The notes under the pieces are model-generated. The model saw nothing but the letters and a program-made list of their open reading frames with translations. It searched no databases and was not told the DNA's origin. A DNA stretch of 55,707 nt, from assembly GCF_000264315.1 (NCBI RefSeq), contig NZ_AJXU01000026.1:1-55707 (forward strand), in the 5' to 3' direction. Below, in pieces: positions 17,146 to 25,035 of this stretch (position 1 is the stretch's first letter; every line of letters begins with the position of its first letter). This DNA comes from Rhodanobacter fulvus Jip2. GTDB taxonomy: Bacteria > Pseudomonadota > Gammaproteobacteria > Xanthomonadales > Rhodanobacteraceae. The position numbers and the translations under genes are program-made.

Positions 17146-18078
17146 ATGTCGAGCTTCCCACTGATGACCATCCCCGCTGCACCACGTACGCATCTCGACG
17201 ATCTCGAGGCGGAAAGCATCTACATTTTCCGCGAGGTGATGGCCAGCTTCCAGAACCCGGTGATGCTTTATTCGATCGGCAAGGATTCGTCAGTACTGCT
17301 GCATCTGCTGCGCAAGGCCTTTTACCCGGGCAAGTCGCCGATCCCGCTGCTGCACGTGGATACCACCTGGAAATTCCGCGAGATGATCGCCTTTCGCAAC
17401 GGGGTGGCGGCGGCGGGCGATGTGGACGTGCTGGTGCATATCAATGAGGACGGCGTGCGCCAGGGTATTTCGCCGCTGACGCACGGCGCCACGGTGCACA
17501 CCGACATCATGAAAACCCAGGCGCTGAAGCAGGCGCTGGACAAGTACGGTTTCGACGCGGCCATCGGTGGCGCGCGGCGCGACGAGGAAAAGTCGCGCGC
17601 GAAGGAGCGCGTCTTCTCGTTCCGCAATGCCCAGCATCGCTGGGATCCGAAAAACCAGCGGCCCGAGCTGTGGCATACCTACAACACGCATATCCGCAAG
17701 GGCGAAAGCGTGCGGGTGTTCCCAATGTCCAACTGGACCGAGATGGATGTGTGGCTGTACATCCAGCGCGAGAACATCCCGGTGGTGCCGCTGTACTTCG
17801 CCAAGCCGCGGCCGATTGTCGAGCGCGATGGCGCGCTGATCATGGTCGACGACGAGCGCTTCACCCTGCGCGACGGTGAAACCGTGCAGATGCGGGAGGT
17901 ACGCTTCCGCACGCTGGGCTGTTATCCGCTGACCGGGGCGGTGGAATCCTCCGCCACCACGCTGGAAAGCATCATCGAGGAAATGGCCACCTCGCGCAGT
18001 TCCGAGCGACAGGGACGCGTGATCGACCAGGATCCCACCGCCTCGATGGAACGCAAGAAGCAGGAGGGCTATTTCTGA
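17146..18078 (+). CDS. cysD: Sulfate adenylyltransferase subunit 2
   Basis: The 310-residue protein has the CysD signatures: [16 protein letters not shown], the PP-loop-type nucleotide site [40 protein letters not shown] and the C-terminal ERKKQEGYF. With CysN it forms ATP sulfurylase, making adenosine 5'-phosphosulfate from sulfate and ATP with GTP hydrolysis. A second ATG at 17164 would give [11 protein letters not shown], closer to the family N-terminus; neither has a clear ribosome-binding site. The stop codon overlaps the cysN start by one base (TGATG). Met-box-like repeats lie upstream. Confidence 0.97.
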   Translation: MSSFPLMTIPAAPRTHLDDLEAESIYIFREVMASFQNPVMLYSIGKDSSVLLHLLRKAFYPGKSPIPLLHVDTTWKFREMIAFRNGVAAAGDVDVLVHINEDGVRQGISPLTHGATVHTDIMKTQALKQALDKYGFDAAIGGARRDEEKSRAKERVFSFRNAQHRWDPKNQRPELWHTYNTHIRKGESVRVFPMSNWTEMDVWLYIQRENIPVVPLYFAKPRPIVERDGALIMVDDERFTLRDGETVQMREVRFRTLGCYPLTGAVESSATTLESIIEEMATSRSSERQGRVIDQDPTASMERKKQEGYF

Positions 18079-19985
18079 TGAACGCACAACCTGACATCGT
18101 CATCGACACGGCCGCCGTGGCCGCGGCCACGGCTTCCAAGAGCCTGCTGCGCTTCATCACCTGCGGCAGCGTGGACGACGGCAAGAGCACCTTGCTGGGT
18201 CGCCTGCTGTACGACGCAGGCATGCTGTCGGACGACCAGCTCGATACCCTGGCGCGCGAAAGCAAGCGCCAGCGCGGTGACGGCAGCGACGTGCTGGATT
18301 TCTCCCTGCTCACCGATGGCCTGGACGCCGAGCGCCAGCAGGGCATCACCATCGACGTGGCGTACCGCTACTTCCACACCGCGCGGCGCAGCCTGATCGT
18401 GGCCGATTGCCCCGGGCACGAGCAGTACACCCGCAACATGGCCACCGGCGCCTCCAATGCGGAGTTGGCGGTGGTGCTGGTCGATGCGCGCAAGGGCCTG
18501 CTGCCGCAGACGCGCCGCCACACTTATATATGTGGGCTGCTCGGCATCCGTCACGTGGTGCTGGCGGTGAACAAGATGGATCTGGTCGATTACGACCAGG
18601 CCACCTACGAAGCCATCGCCACTCAGTACCGGCAGCTGGCGCAGGATCTGGGCATCACCGACGTGCACTGCCTGCCGGTGGCGGCGCTTACCGGTGACAA
18701 CGTAGGCAGCCGCTCGCCGCGGATGCCGTGGTACCAGGGAAACAGCCTGCTGGAAGTGCTGGAAACGGTCGACGTGGCGACGGTTCGCGCCGACGATTTC
18801 CGCATGCCGGTGCAGTGGGTCAATCGTCCGGACCAGTCGTTCCGCGGCTATGCCGGCACCATCAGTGGCGGCCGTGTTTCGCGCGGCGACGAGATCGTGG
18901 TGCAGCCTGGCGTGCAGCGCGCACGCATCGATCGCATCGTCACCGCCGATGGCGACCTGGACAGTGCGGTCGAGGGGCAGGCGGTCACGCTTTGCCTCGA
19001 CCGCGAGATCGATGCCAGCCGTGGCGACGTGATCGCCGATGCGTTGCGCCCCGCGCCGGTGGCCGACCAGTTCACCTGTCACCTGTTGTGGATGGGCGAC
19101 AGCACCCTGCTGCCCAACCGCACCTATTGGCTGAAGATCGGCACGCGCACGGTCAACGCGCGGGTGATGTCGATCAAGCACAAGGTGGACGTGAACAGCC
19201 AGGCCAGGCTGGCCGCGCGCCATCTGGATCTCAACGAGGTGGGCTATTGCACGGTGGGCCTGGACGATGCCATCGCGTTCGAGGCCTATACCGCCAACCG
19301 CACGCTGGGTGGTTTCATCCTGATCGACCGGCAGACCAACGCCACGGTCGCCTGCGGTATGCTGGATTTCGCGCTGGACCGTTCGTCCAACGTGCATTGG
19401 CAGCACATGGACATCGACAAGTCCGTGCGCGGCGCCAGCAAGGGCCAGCAGCCGACGTGCCTGTGGTTCACCGGCCTGTCCGGCGCCGGCAAGTCCACCA
19501 TCGCCAACCTGGTGGAGCGGCGCTTGCACGTGCTGGGCTATCACACCTATCTGCTGGATGGCGACAACGTGCGCCACGGTATCAACAAGGACCTGGGCTT
19601 CACCCCGGAGGCCCGCGTGGAGAACATCCGCCGCGTGGCCGAGGTGGCGCACCTGATGGTGGACGCCGGGCTGATCGTGCTGGTCAGCGTGATCTCGCCG
19701 TACCAGAGCGAGCGCCGCTCGGCGCGCGAACTGTTCGATACCGGCGAGTTCCTGGAAGTGTTCGTGGACACCACGCTGGCCGAATGCGAAGCGCGCGATC
19801 CCAAGGGCCTCTACCAGAAGGCGCGTGCGGGCGAGATCCGCAACTTCACCGGTATCGACTCGCCGTACGAGAAGCCCGAGGCCCCCGACATCCACCTGAT
19901 CACCGCTGGCCAACGCGCCGAGGAACTGGCCGAGCAGGTCACCCGGCAACTGCTGGCCCGCCTGAACGCGCCCAGCGTCGACTGA
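18078..19985 (+). CDS. cysN/cysC: Bifunctional sulfate adenylyltransferase subunit 1 / adenylylsulfate kinase
   Basis: The 635-residue fusion has a CysN GTPase part (about 1-440) with P-loop GSVDDGKST at 30-38, [12 protein letters not shown] and NKMDLVDY. A CysC APS kinase part (about 450-635) has its own P-loop GLSGAGKST at 466-474, [15 protein letters not shown] and ISPYQSERR. It drives ATP sulfurylase with CysD, then phosphorylates APS to PAPS. The fusion is common in Xanthomonadales and in Pseudomonas-type bacteria. It is translationally coupled to cysD and followed directly by a REP pair. No cysH or cysIJ gene is in the window. Confidence 0.97.
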   Translation: MNAQPDIVIDTAAVAAATASKSLLRFITCGSVDDGKSTLLGRLLYDAGMLSDDQLDTLARESKRQRGDGSDVLDFSLLTDGLDAERQQGITIDVAYRYFHTARRSLIVADCPGHEQYTRNMATGASNAELAVVLVDARKGLLPQTRRHTYICGLLGIRHVVLAVNKMDLVDYDQATYEAIATQYRQLAQDLGITDVHCLPVAALTGDNVGSRSPRMPWYQGNSLLEVLETVDVATVRADDFRMPVQWVNRPDQSFRGYAGTISGGRVSRGDEIVVQPGVQRARIDRIVTADGDLDSAVEGQAVTLCLDREIDASRGDVIADALRPAPVADQFTCHLLWMGDSTLLPNRTYWLKIGTRTVNARVMSIKHKVDVNSQARLAARHLDLNEVGYCTVGLDDAIAFEAYTANRTLGGFILIDRQTNATVACGMLDFALDRSSNVHWQHMDIDKSVRGASKGQQPTCLWFTGLSGAGKSTIANLVERRLHVLGYHTYLLDGDNVRHGINKDLGFTPEARVENIRRVAEVAHLMVDAGLIVLVSVISPYQSERRSARELFDTGEFLEVFVDTTLAECEARDPKGLYQKARAGEIRNFTGIDSPYEKPEAPDIHLITAGQRAEELAEQVTRQLLARLNAPSVD

Positions 19986-19986
19986 T

Positions 19987-20065
19987 TGTGGGAGCGACTT
20001 CAGTCGCGATGCTTCTGCTCTGGAGCCCCAAAGCAAGAGCATCGCGGCTGAAGCCGCTCCCACAG
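19987..20065. repeat. REP-type palindromic pair after cysN/cysC
   Basis: This is the same paired palindrome as at 7520-7595, in the same left-to-right order. The left arm begins TGTGGGAGCGACTTCAGTCG; the right arm carries GCGGCT-GA-AGCCGC and ends GCTCCCACA. The spacer between arms differs. It begins two bases after the cysNC stop codon, a position often seen for REP elements that act as mRNA 3' ends. Confidence 0.85.
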
Positions 20066-20093
20066 TGGATCACCGCCATCGGATAATCGCCCC

Positions 20094-20714
20094 ATGACGA
20101 TGACCGGATGGCAGCGGGTGGATCTGGACGCGGACGCCGACGTGGCACTGTGGCCGCAGTGGTTGCCAGGGGATGAGGCCGAATCGACCTTCACCGCGCT
20201 GCACGCGGCCATCCCGTGGGAAACCCATCGCCTGCGCCTGTTCGGTCGTGAGGTGGATGCGCCGCGGTTGAGCTGCTGGATCGGCGATCCGCACACAAGC
20301 TATGTCTATTCCGGCACCCGCTTCGAGCCTCGCCCCTGGCCGCCTTTGCTGGCCAGCCTGCGCGAACGCCTGCAGCAGACCTGCGATGCCCGGTTCAACA
20401 GCGTGCTCGCCAATCTCTATCGTGATGGCCGCGATTCCATGGGTTGGCACAGCGATGACGAGCCCGAACTTGGTGACCAACCGGTGATCGCGTCGCTGAG
20501 CCTGGGCGCCGAAAGGCGCTTTCAATTGCGTCGGCGCTTGCCGCGCACGGCCAAACTCGCGCCCGCCGATACGGTGAACCTGCTGTTGCCGCCGGGCAGC
20601 GTGCTGCGCATGGCCGGCGCCACCCAGAGGCTGTACCGGCACGATCTGCCGAAGATGCGTGCCACCGTGGGCCCGCGCATCAACCTCACCTTCCGCTGGA
20701 TCGAGCCGCGCTGA
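20094..20714 (+). CDS. AlkB-like 2-oxoglutarate/Fe(II) dioxygenase
   Basis: The 206-residue protein has the AlkB core: FNSVLANLYRDGRDSMGWHSDDEPELG, with the iron ligands H119 and D121, then H183 and the two 2-oxoglutarate-binding arginines R195 and R201 in RINLTFRWI. Bacterial AlkB proteins remove methyl groups from alkylated bases by oxidative demethylation. The pattern is closest to the ALKBH2/3-like bacterial group rather than to E. coli AlkB itself, which I judge from the GWHSDDEPELG form. It lies between a REP pair and gcvT and probably has its own promoter. Confidence 0.88.
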   Translation: MTMTGWQRVDLDADADVALWPQWLPGDEAESTFTALHAAIPWETHRLRLFGREVDAPRLSCWIGDPHTSYVYSGTRFEPRPWPPLLASLRERLQQTCDARFNSVLANLYRDGRDSMGWHSDDEPELGDQPVIASLSLGAERRFQLRRRLPRTAKLAPADTVNLLLPPGSVLRMAGATQRLYRHDLPKMRATVGPRINLTFRWIEPR

Positions 20715-20763
20715 ACCCGTGCGTGGCGCGCGTTGTGGCGGAAGTCCAGTGCCAGAGGCGCGC

Positions 20764-20792
20764 TTGGATTGCATGCCTGCGCTGGGGATAAT
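20764..20792 (+). promoter_or_regulatory. gcvT: Possible sigma70 promoter for gcvT
   Basis: GATAAT at 20787-20792 resembles a -10 hexamer; 17 bases upstream TTGGAT at 20764-20769 keeps only the TTG of the -35 consensus. It would start transcription about 25 bases before the gcvT ATG. I looked for a glycine riboswitch here and saw no supporting structure; the leader is too short for one. Confidence 0.35.
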
Positions 20793-20821
20793 GCAGCCAC
20801 TTCCTTTCAAGCCGTTTCCCC

Positions 20822-21922
<1,101 letters not shown>

Positions 21923-22018
21923 GCGTTTTCGCCGCGCCCATGGCACGGTTTGTACACAACGGTTGCGTCTAGAATTGCCGCCGTTACTCTGCCCAACCCC
22001 TACTGACTGGATCCGACC

Positions 22019-22414
22019 ATGAGCGAAATACCCGGTGATCTGAAGTTCCTGAAGTCCCACGAATGGGCCCGCGCCGAAGACGATGGCTTGGTCCGCGTGG
22101 GCATCTCCGAGCATGCGCAGGAGCAGCTCGGCGATCTGGTCTATGTGGAATTGCCGGAGGTTGGCGCCAGCGTCGTGGCCGGTGCCGGCACAGCCGTCGT
22201 CGAATCGGTCAAGGCCGCATCGGACATCTATTCGCCGATTTCCGGCGAGGTGGTCGAGATCAATGAGCTGCTGGGCGACAAGCCCGAGACGATCAACGAG
22301 GACGCCTACGGTGATGGTTGGATGTTCCTGGTGCGTCCCAGCGACCGCGCCGAACTCGACGAACTGCTCGACGCCCACGACTACGAAGCCCTGATCGAAA
22401 ACGAAGATCATTGA
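22019..22414 (+). CDS. gcvH: Glycine cleavage system H protein
   Basis: The 131-residue protein has the lipoyl-attachment motif [19 protein letters not shown], with K65 as the lipoylated lysine. It is preceded by [35 protein letters not shown] and followed by [13 protein letters not shown], as in all GcvH proteins. It shuttles the aminomethyl group between the P, T and L proteins. It ends with a strong intrinsic terminator 22 bases after the stop. A TAGAAT at 21970-21975 could serve as its own -10, but no good -35 is visible. Confidence 0.97.
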   Translation: MSEIPGDLKFLKSHEWARAEDDGLVRVGISEHAQEQLGDLVYVELPEVGASVVAGAGTAVVESVKAASDIYSPISGEVVEINELLGDKPETINEDAYGDGWMFLVRPSDRAELDELLDAHDYEALIENEDH

Positions 22415-22436
22415 GCGCGACGTGTCCGGAACGAAT

Positions 22437-22466
22437 GACGGCCGCCTATGCGGCCGTCGTTTTTTT
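22437..22466 (+). terminator. Intrinsic terminator after gcvH
   Basis: A perfect 9-base stem, GACGGCCGC / GCGGCCGTC with a CTAT loop, is followed by GTTTTTTT. This ends the gcvTH transcript and insulates it from the metJ-like gene downstream. Confidence 0.92.
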
Positions 22467-22798
22467 GACTCGTCGACGTCGTCGGTCGACGATCGGTGTG
22501 TGCGAAAACGCGGTCGACAATGACGTGTTGCGCTTCGTCTCCTGCGTGCCGAACGACCCGCTTCGTCGCGTTTTCGTCACGCCAGGGTCGACCCGGCGGA
22601 ATTATTTTTTCAGCTTGTGACCGACGACGCGACGAACTTTCAGTGGCGTTCTGTTCATATGCGCAGCACCAAAAAAAGCGGTTGCATACCATGCTTGTCA
22701 CAACGGCAAGCATGGCATTCGAATTTGCTTTCTTGCGCCTTATTGCGTGTATCCAGCGCAATACAGTGCTTTTTTGCTGTTTCAGTGAAATTTCGAAT

Positions 22799-22814
22799 GG
22801 ACGTATAGACGTCC
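22799..22814. promoter_or_regulatory. Tandem met-box-like operator upstream of the metJ-like gene
   Basis: Two adjacent octamers, GGACGTAT and AGACGTCC, match the MetJ consensus AGACGTCT at 6 and 7 of 8 positions. They contain TATAGA (22804-22809), which is close to a -10 hexamer, so bound repressor would cover a promoter there. The layout agrees with autoregulation as known for MetJ in enterobacteria. It is 156 bases before the ATG of the metJ-like gene. Confidence 0.6.
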
Positions 22815-22889
22815 ACGACAAGTAAGGGTGCCTGGTGGGGCGACCCTTGCCGCGACGGGTTTTCAGTCCTTCCCGGTGCCTTTCAACCG

Positions 22890-22915
22890 AATGGATTTCA
22901 TGCCTAAAATCCATT
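22890..22915. promoter_or_regulatory. Inverted repeat overlapping the -35 of the downstream promoter
   Basis: AATGGATTT and AAATCCATT form a perfect 9-base inverted repeat around an 8-base spacer. Its right arm shares two bases with TTGACA at 22914-22919. As DNA it could be an operator for an unknown repressor. As RNA from an upstream start it could be a leader hairpin; no U-tract follows, so it is not a standard terminator. Confidence 0.5.
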
Positions 22916-22942
22916 GACAGGTGAAATCTTCGGGGCTAGCTT
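22914..22942 (+). promoter_or_regulatory. Sigma70 promoter close to the metJ-like gene
   Basis: A consensus TTGACA (22914-22919) is followed after 17 bases by TAGCTT (22937-22942), which keeps only the TA and final T of a -10. A transcript would begin near 22949, about 20 bases before the ATG, including the GGGGAA ribosome-binding site. A second possible promoter overlaps the met boxes upstream. Confidence 0.5.
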
Positions 22943-22969
22943 TCGCATCAGATAACGGGGAACGTTGCC

Positions 22970-23551
22970 ATGGCGACATCAAAATTTATCAAGCCTTATG
23001 TAGAGCACGGTGAGAAGGCGGCAGCCGTACGCAAGATCACCGTCTCGATTCCGCTTCATGTACTGCACAAGCTGTCCGATCTGCGCACGTATCGCCAGGT
23101 CAACAATCTTCGGCACGCTACCAACAGCGACTTGTTGGTTGAAGCGTTCCTTCACGCTTTTACTGGGCAACCACTGCCAACTGATGAGGAGCTGAGACGA
23201 ACCATGGCCACTGCCAAAAAACCCGCTGCAAAGAAACCGGCCGCCAAGAAGGCCGCCAAGAAATCCACCGCGAAGAAGGTTGCTACCAAGAAGCCGGTAG
23301 CGAAGAAGCCGGTCGCGAAGAAAGCCGCTGCCAAGAAGGTTGCGGTGAAGAAGGTTGCCGCGAAGAAAGCGGCGCCGAAGAAAGCTGCCGCCAAGAAACC
23401 GGCAGCCGCCAAGAAAGCCGCCGTGAAGAAGGTGGCGGTCAAGAAGGTTGCCGCGAAGAAAGCGGCGCCGAAGAAAGCCGCCGTCAAGAAAGCTGCACCG
23501 GCCCGGGTGGTCAAGGCCACCAAGACCGCCAAGGCAAAAGCGAAGAAATAA
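22970..23551 (+). CDS. metJ: MetJ-type methionine repressor with histone H1-like Lys/Ala-rich tail
   Basis: Residues 7-77 align almost residue for residue with E. coli Met[11 protein letters not shown], then [13 protein letters not shown] (the ribbon strand; K22 and T24 correspond to the MetJ DNA-contact residues K23 and T25). These are followed by [19 protein letters not shown] and [13 protein letters not shown]-pocket positions R39, E58, H62 and F64 are kept; Y41 replaces an arginine. After LRRT the normal MetJ C-terminal helix is absent. Instead residues 79-193 are KK-A/V/P repeats with 19 KK doublets by my count, as in histone H1-like/AlgP proteins. The whole is one frame of 193 residues, against about 105 for enterobacterial MetJ. 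It should bind met boxes with SAM as corepressor, and the tail should add nonspecific DNA affinity. Annotating it only as a histone-like protein would miss the repressor domain. Confidence 0.93.
   Translation: MATSKFIKPYVEHGEKAAAVRKITVSIPLHVLHKLSDLRTYRQVNNLRHATNSDLLVEAFLHAFTGQPLPTDEELRRTMATAKKPAAKKPAAKKAAKKSTAKKVATKKPVAKKPVAKKAAAKKVAVKKVAAKKAAPKKAAAKKPAAAKKAAVKKVAVKKVAAKKAAPKKAAVKKAAPARVVKATKTAKAKAKK
23348..23478 (+). repeat. 38-base direct repeat inside the lysine-rich tail
   Basis: The same 38 bases occur at 23348-23385 and 23441-23478, 93 bases (31 codons) apart, in frame. They encode a [12 protein letters not shown] unit. Exact nucleotide identity, rather than only amino-acid similarity, suggests recent duplication or slippage, so the tail length may vary between strains. 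Confidence 0.8.
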
Positions 23552-23940
23552 GCGTCCAAGAAACAAGCTGTACGTTGTTCGATCATCGTTGTTTTCTCTC
23601 CCCGCGGTGCCCAGCGCGGGGAGAGCACTTCGAAAGTCTTCGTCCCGGCCTGGCCGGGACGCTTCGTTTCCGGCTCCCGGTTTTGTGCGTTGGACGCAAA
23701 TCCGTCGGGACGCCACTCTCTCCGGTTTGCCCGCGCCGCGCGGCCCGCTCGCAGGACGTTGCCGTCCGTGCCGGCCCTGCCGTTGCTTGCTCAACGATAC
23801 GTTGAACGCTGATTTGCCGTGTCGCTTCGTTTGGGGTTACCTTGTCGCACATCCGCGCTGCGGCCTGTCAGGGGACCGGCCGCTCCTGGATCTACAGGGG
23901 GAAAAAAGCGCGGGTATCTATCGACACTCAGCGAGAGACT
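23552..23940. other. Gene-free interval with two strong hairpins after the metJ-like gene
   Basis: An 11-base perfect stem CTCTCCCCGCG / CGCGGGGAGAG (23596-23625) lies 44 bases after the stop codon, without a T-run. It is followed by CGTCCCGG / CCGGGACG with a 5-base loop (23641-23661), then CTTCGTTTC, a terminator-like arrangement. The rest, to 23940, holds no convincing gene; the open frames crossing it have no family signature. It presumably contains the promoter of the TonB-like gene, which I could not place. Confidence 0.55.
23641..23670 (+). terminator. Terminator-like hairpin after the metJ-like gene
   Basis: The stem CGTCCCGG / CCGGGACG with loop CCTGG is followed by CTTCGTTTC. The T-tract is interrupted, so efficiency is uncertain. 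It is the second of two hairpins after the gene. Confidence 0.55.
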
Positions 23941-24945
23941 ATGGATACCCGAAATACACTTCATTCGCGCCGGCGTTCGCGCGGTGCGTTCAGGCCTGTG
24001 GCCATTGCCATTCTGGTCGTCATCGGTTTGCTGGCCATCGCCGCATGGTTCCTGATCGTGCGCCCGTACCAGGCGCAAGTGCTGGCTGATGCGGGTGGTC
24101 ATCCGTCCACCCCGGTGGCAGCCGCCACGGCCAACGCCGCGCCACCACCGGCCAACGTGCAGGCGATGGGTACCAGCGAGCTCCTTTCCGAAGCGGGCAA
24201 GGCGGTAAGAGAGCAACGGCTGCTGGCGCCGGCCGGCAACAATGCGTTCGAGTTCTACCTGCGCGTGCTGGAGAAGCAGCCGGGCAACCAGGTGGCGACC
24301 GATGCGTTGCGTGAAACGTTTCCGTTCGCGGCCACGTCGGCGGAGCAGGTCATCAACCGAAGTGACTTCGGTGAAGCACAGCGGCAGATCGACTTGCTCG
24401 CCAAGGCGGACCCGACGAATTTCACCTTGACCATCCTGCGCTCGAAACTCGATGCGCAGCGCAAGGTGCTGGACAAGCAACAGCAACTGGTGCTCGACCA
24501 GCAGAAGGCGCAGGAGCTTGCGCAGCAGAAGGAGGCGGCGGACAAGCTGGCGGCCGAACAGCAGGCGGCCCAGGCCGCGCAGGTGGCCGCGCAGCAGAAA
24601 GCGCAACCGACACGTACGCCGCAAAGGGCGGCGACTGATGCCACTCCGACTCCGAGTGCGCAAGACAATGTCGCAACCACCGAGGCCGTGCTGGTCAAGG
24701 GTGCAACGGCGCGTTACCCGCCATCGGCGATGCGGGCGCAGCAGGAAGGCTGGGTCATCGTGTCCTTCATGATCGATCCCGATGGCAGGACCAGCCACAT
24801 CGACGTGGTGAGTTCGGAACCTCGTCGTGTCTTCGACCGTGCCGCAATAGAAGCCGTGGCCCGTTACGAGTTCACCCCGGCGACGCGAGGTGGCGTGCCG
24901 ACGGCCAGCAAGCAGCAGCAGCGGATCGAGTTCAAGTTGCGCTGA
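23941..24945 (+). CDS. TonB-like energy transducer protein
   Basis: The 334-residue protein starts MDTRNTLHSRRRSRG at 23941; the frame upstream of this is non-specific. A single membrane helix at about 17-39 is followed by a long periplasmic region. This includes a Q/A/K-rich, probably coiled-coil segment (about 175-225) in place of the usual proline-rich spacer. A C-terminal TonB domain (about 250-333) shows ARYPPSAMRAQQEGWVIVSFMIDPDGRTSHIDVV, AIEAVARYEF and the final RIEFKLR. It likely couples proton-motive force to outer-membrane transporters. No exbB or exbD gene is adjacent, so its partners are elsewhere. Confidence 0.85.
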   Translation: MDTRNTLHSRRRSRGAFRPVAIAILVVIGLLAIAAWFLIVRPYQAQVLADAGGHPSTPVAAATANAAPPPANVQAMGTSELLSEAGKAVREQRLLAPAGNNAFEFYLRVLEKQPGNQVATDALRETFPFAATSAEQVINRSDFGEAQRQIDLLAKADPTNFTLTILRSKLDAQRKVLDKQQQLVLDQQKAQELAQQKEAADKLAAEQQAAQAAQVAAQQKAQPTRTPQRAATDATPTPSAQDNVATTEAVLVKGATARYPPSAMRAQQEGWVIVSFMIDPDGRTSHIDVVSSEPRRVFDRAAIEAVARYEFTPATRGGVPTASKQQQRIEFKLR

Positions 24946-24955
24946 GTGAAACCCG

Positions 24956-24986
24956 GGGCATGCAGGTTCGTGGAGCTTGCATGCCC
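24956..24986. terminator. Hairpin between convergent TonB-like and serine hydrolase genes
   Basis: GGGCATGCA and TGCATGCCC form a 9-base perfect stem around a 13-base loop, followed by TTC on the plus strand. It lies between two convergent genes, so it may end transcription from both sides; T-tracts are short. Confidence 0.5.
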
Positions 24987-25035
24987 TTCAGCCCTGCATC
25001 ACCGACGCGCGGTGCGGCATGTCCGCGCTTCCGGC

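Larger units (their letters stand above)
22467..22969. other. Long gene-free leader region before the metJ-like gene
   Basis: No plausible gene lies in this interval; the short open frames have no family features and overlap the signals listed here. It holds a dense run of TCGTCG/CGACGA and GTCGAC motifs (about 22467-22635), then a 9-base inverted repeat (CCATGCTTG / CAAGCATGG, 22689-22715) and a weak terminator-like stem AGCGC/GTGCT followed by six T (22755-22775). Next come two tandem met-box-like octamers (22799-22814), a second inverted repeat (22890-22915) and a -35/-10 pair. The GC content falls in the middle part. It looks like a complex regulatory leader. Confidence 0.6.

Noticed and set aside
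18069..20063. 664-codon minus-strand open frame opposite cysN/cysC
   Set aside because: Antisense shadow of a well-conserved enzyme; no motif in the translation.
20715..20821. Glycine riboswitch before gcvT
   Set aside because: The leader is only about 100 bases and shows none of the conserved paired aptamer features that I would expect.
21960..21980. Met box before gcvH (AGACGCAA on the minus strand)
   Set aside because: Only one weak octamer without a tandem partner; MetJ needs at least two adjacent boxes.
22496..22825. Small protein gene in the leader of the metJ-like gene
   Set aside because: No ribosome-binding site or motif, and it runs through the hairpins and met boxes.
22970..23551. 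Annotation as a plain histone H1-like/AlgP protein
   Set aside because: The first 78 residues are not low complexity and match the MetJ ribbon-helix-helix core, so the simple histone-like call is incomplete.
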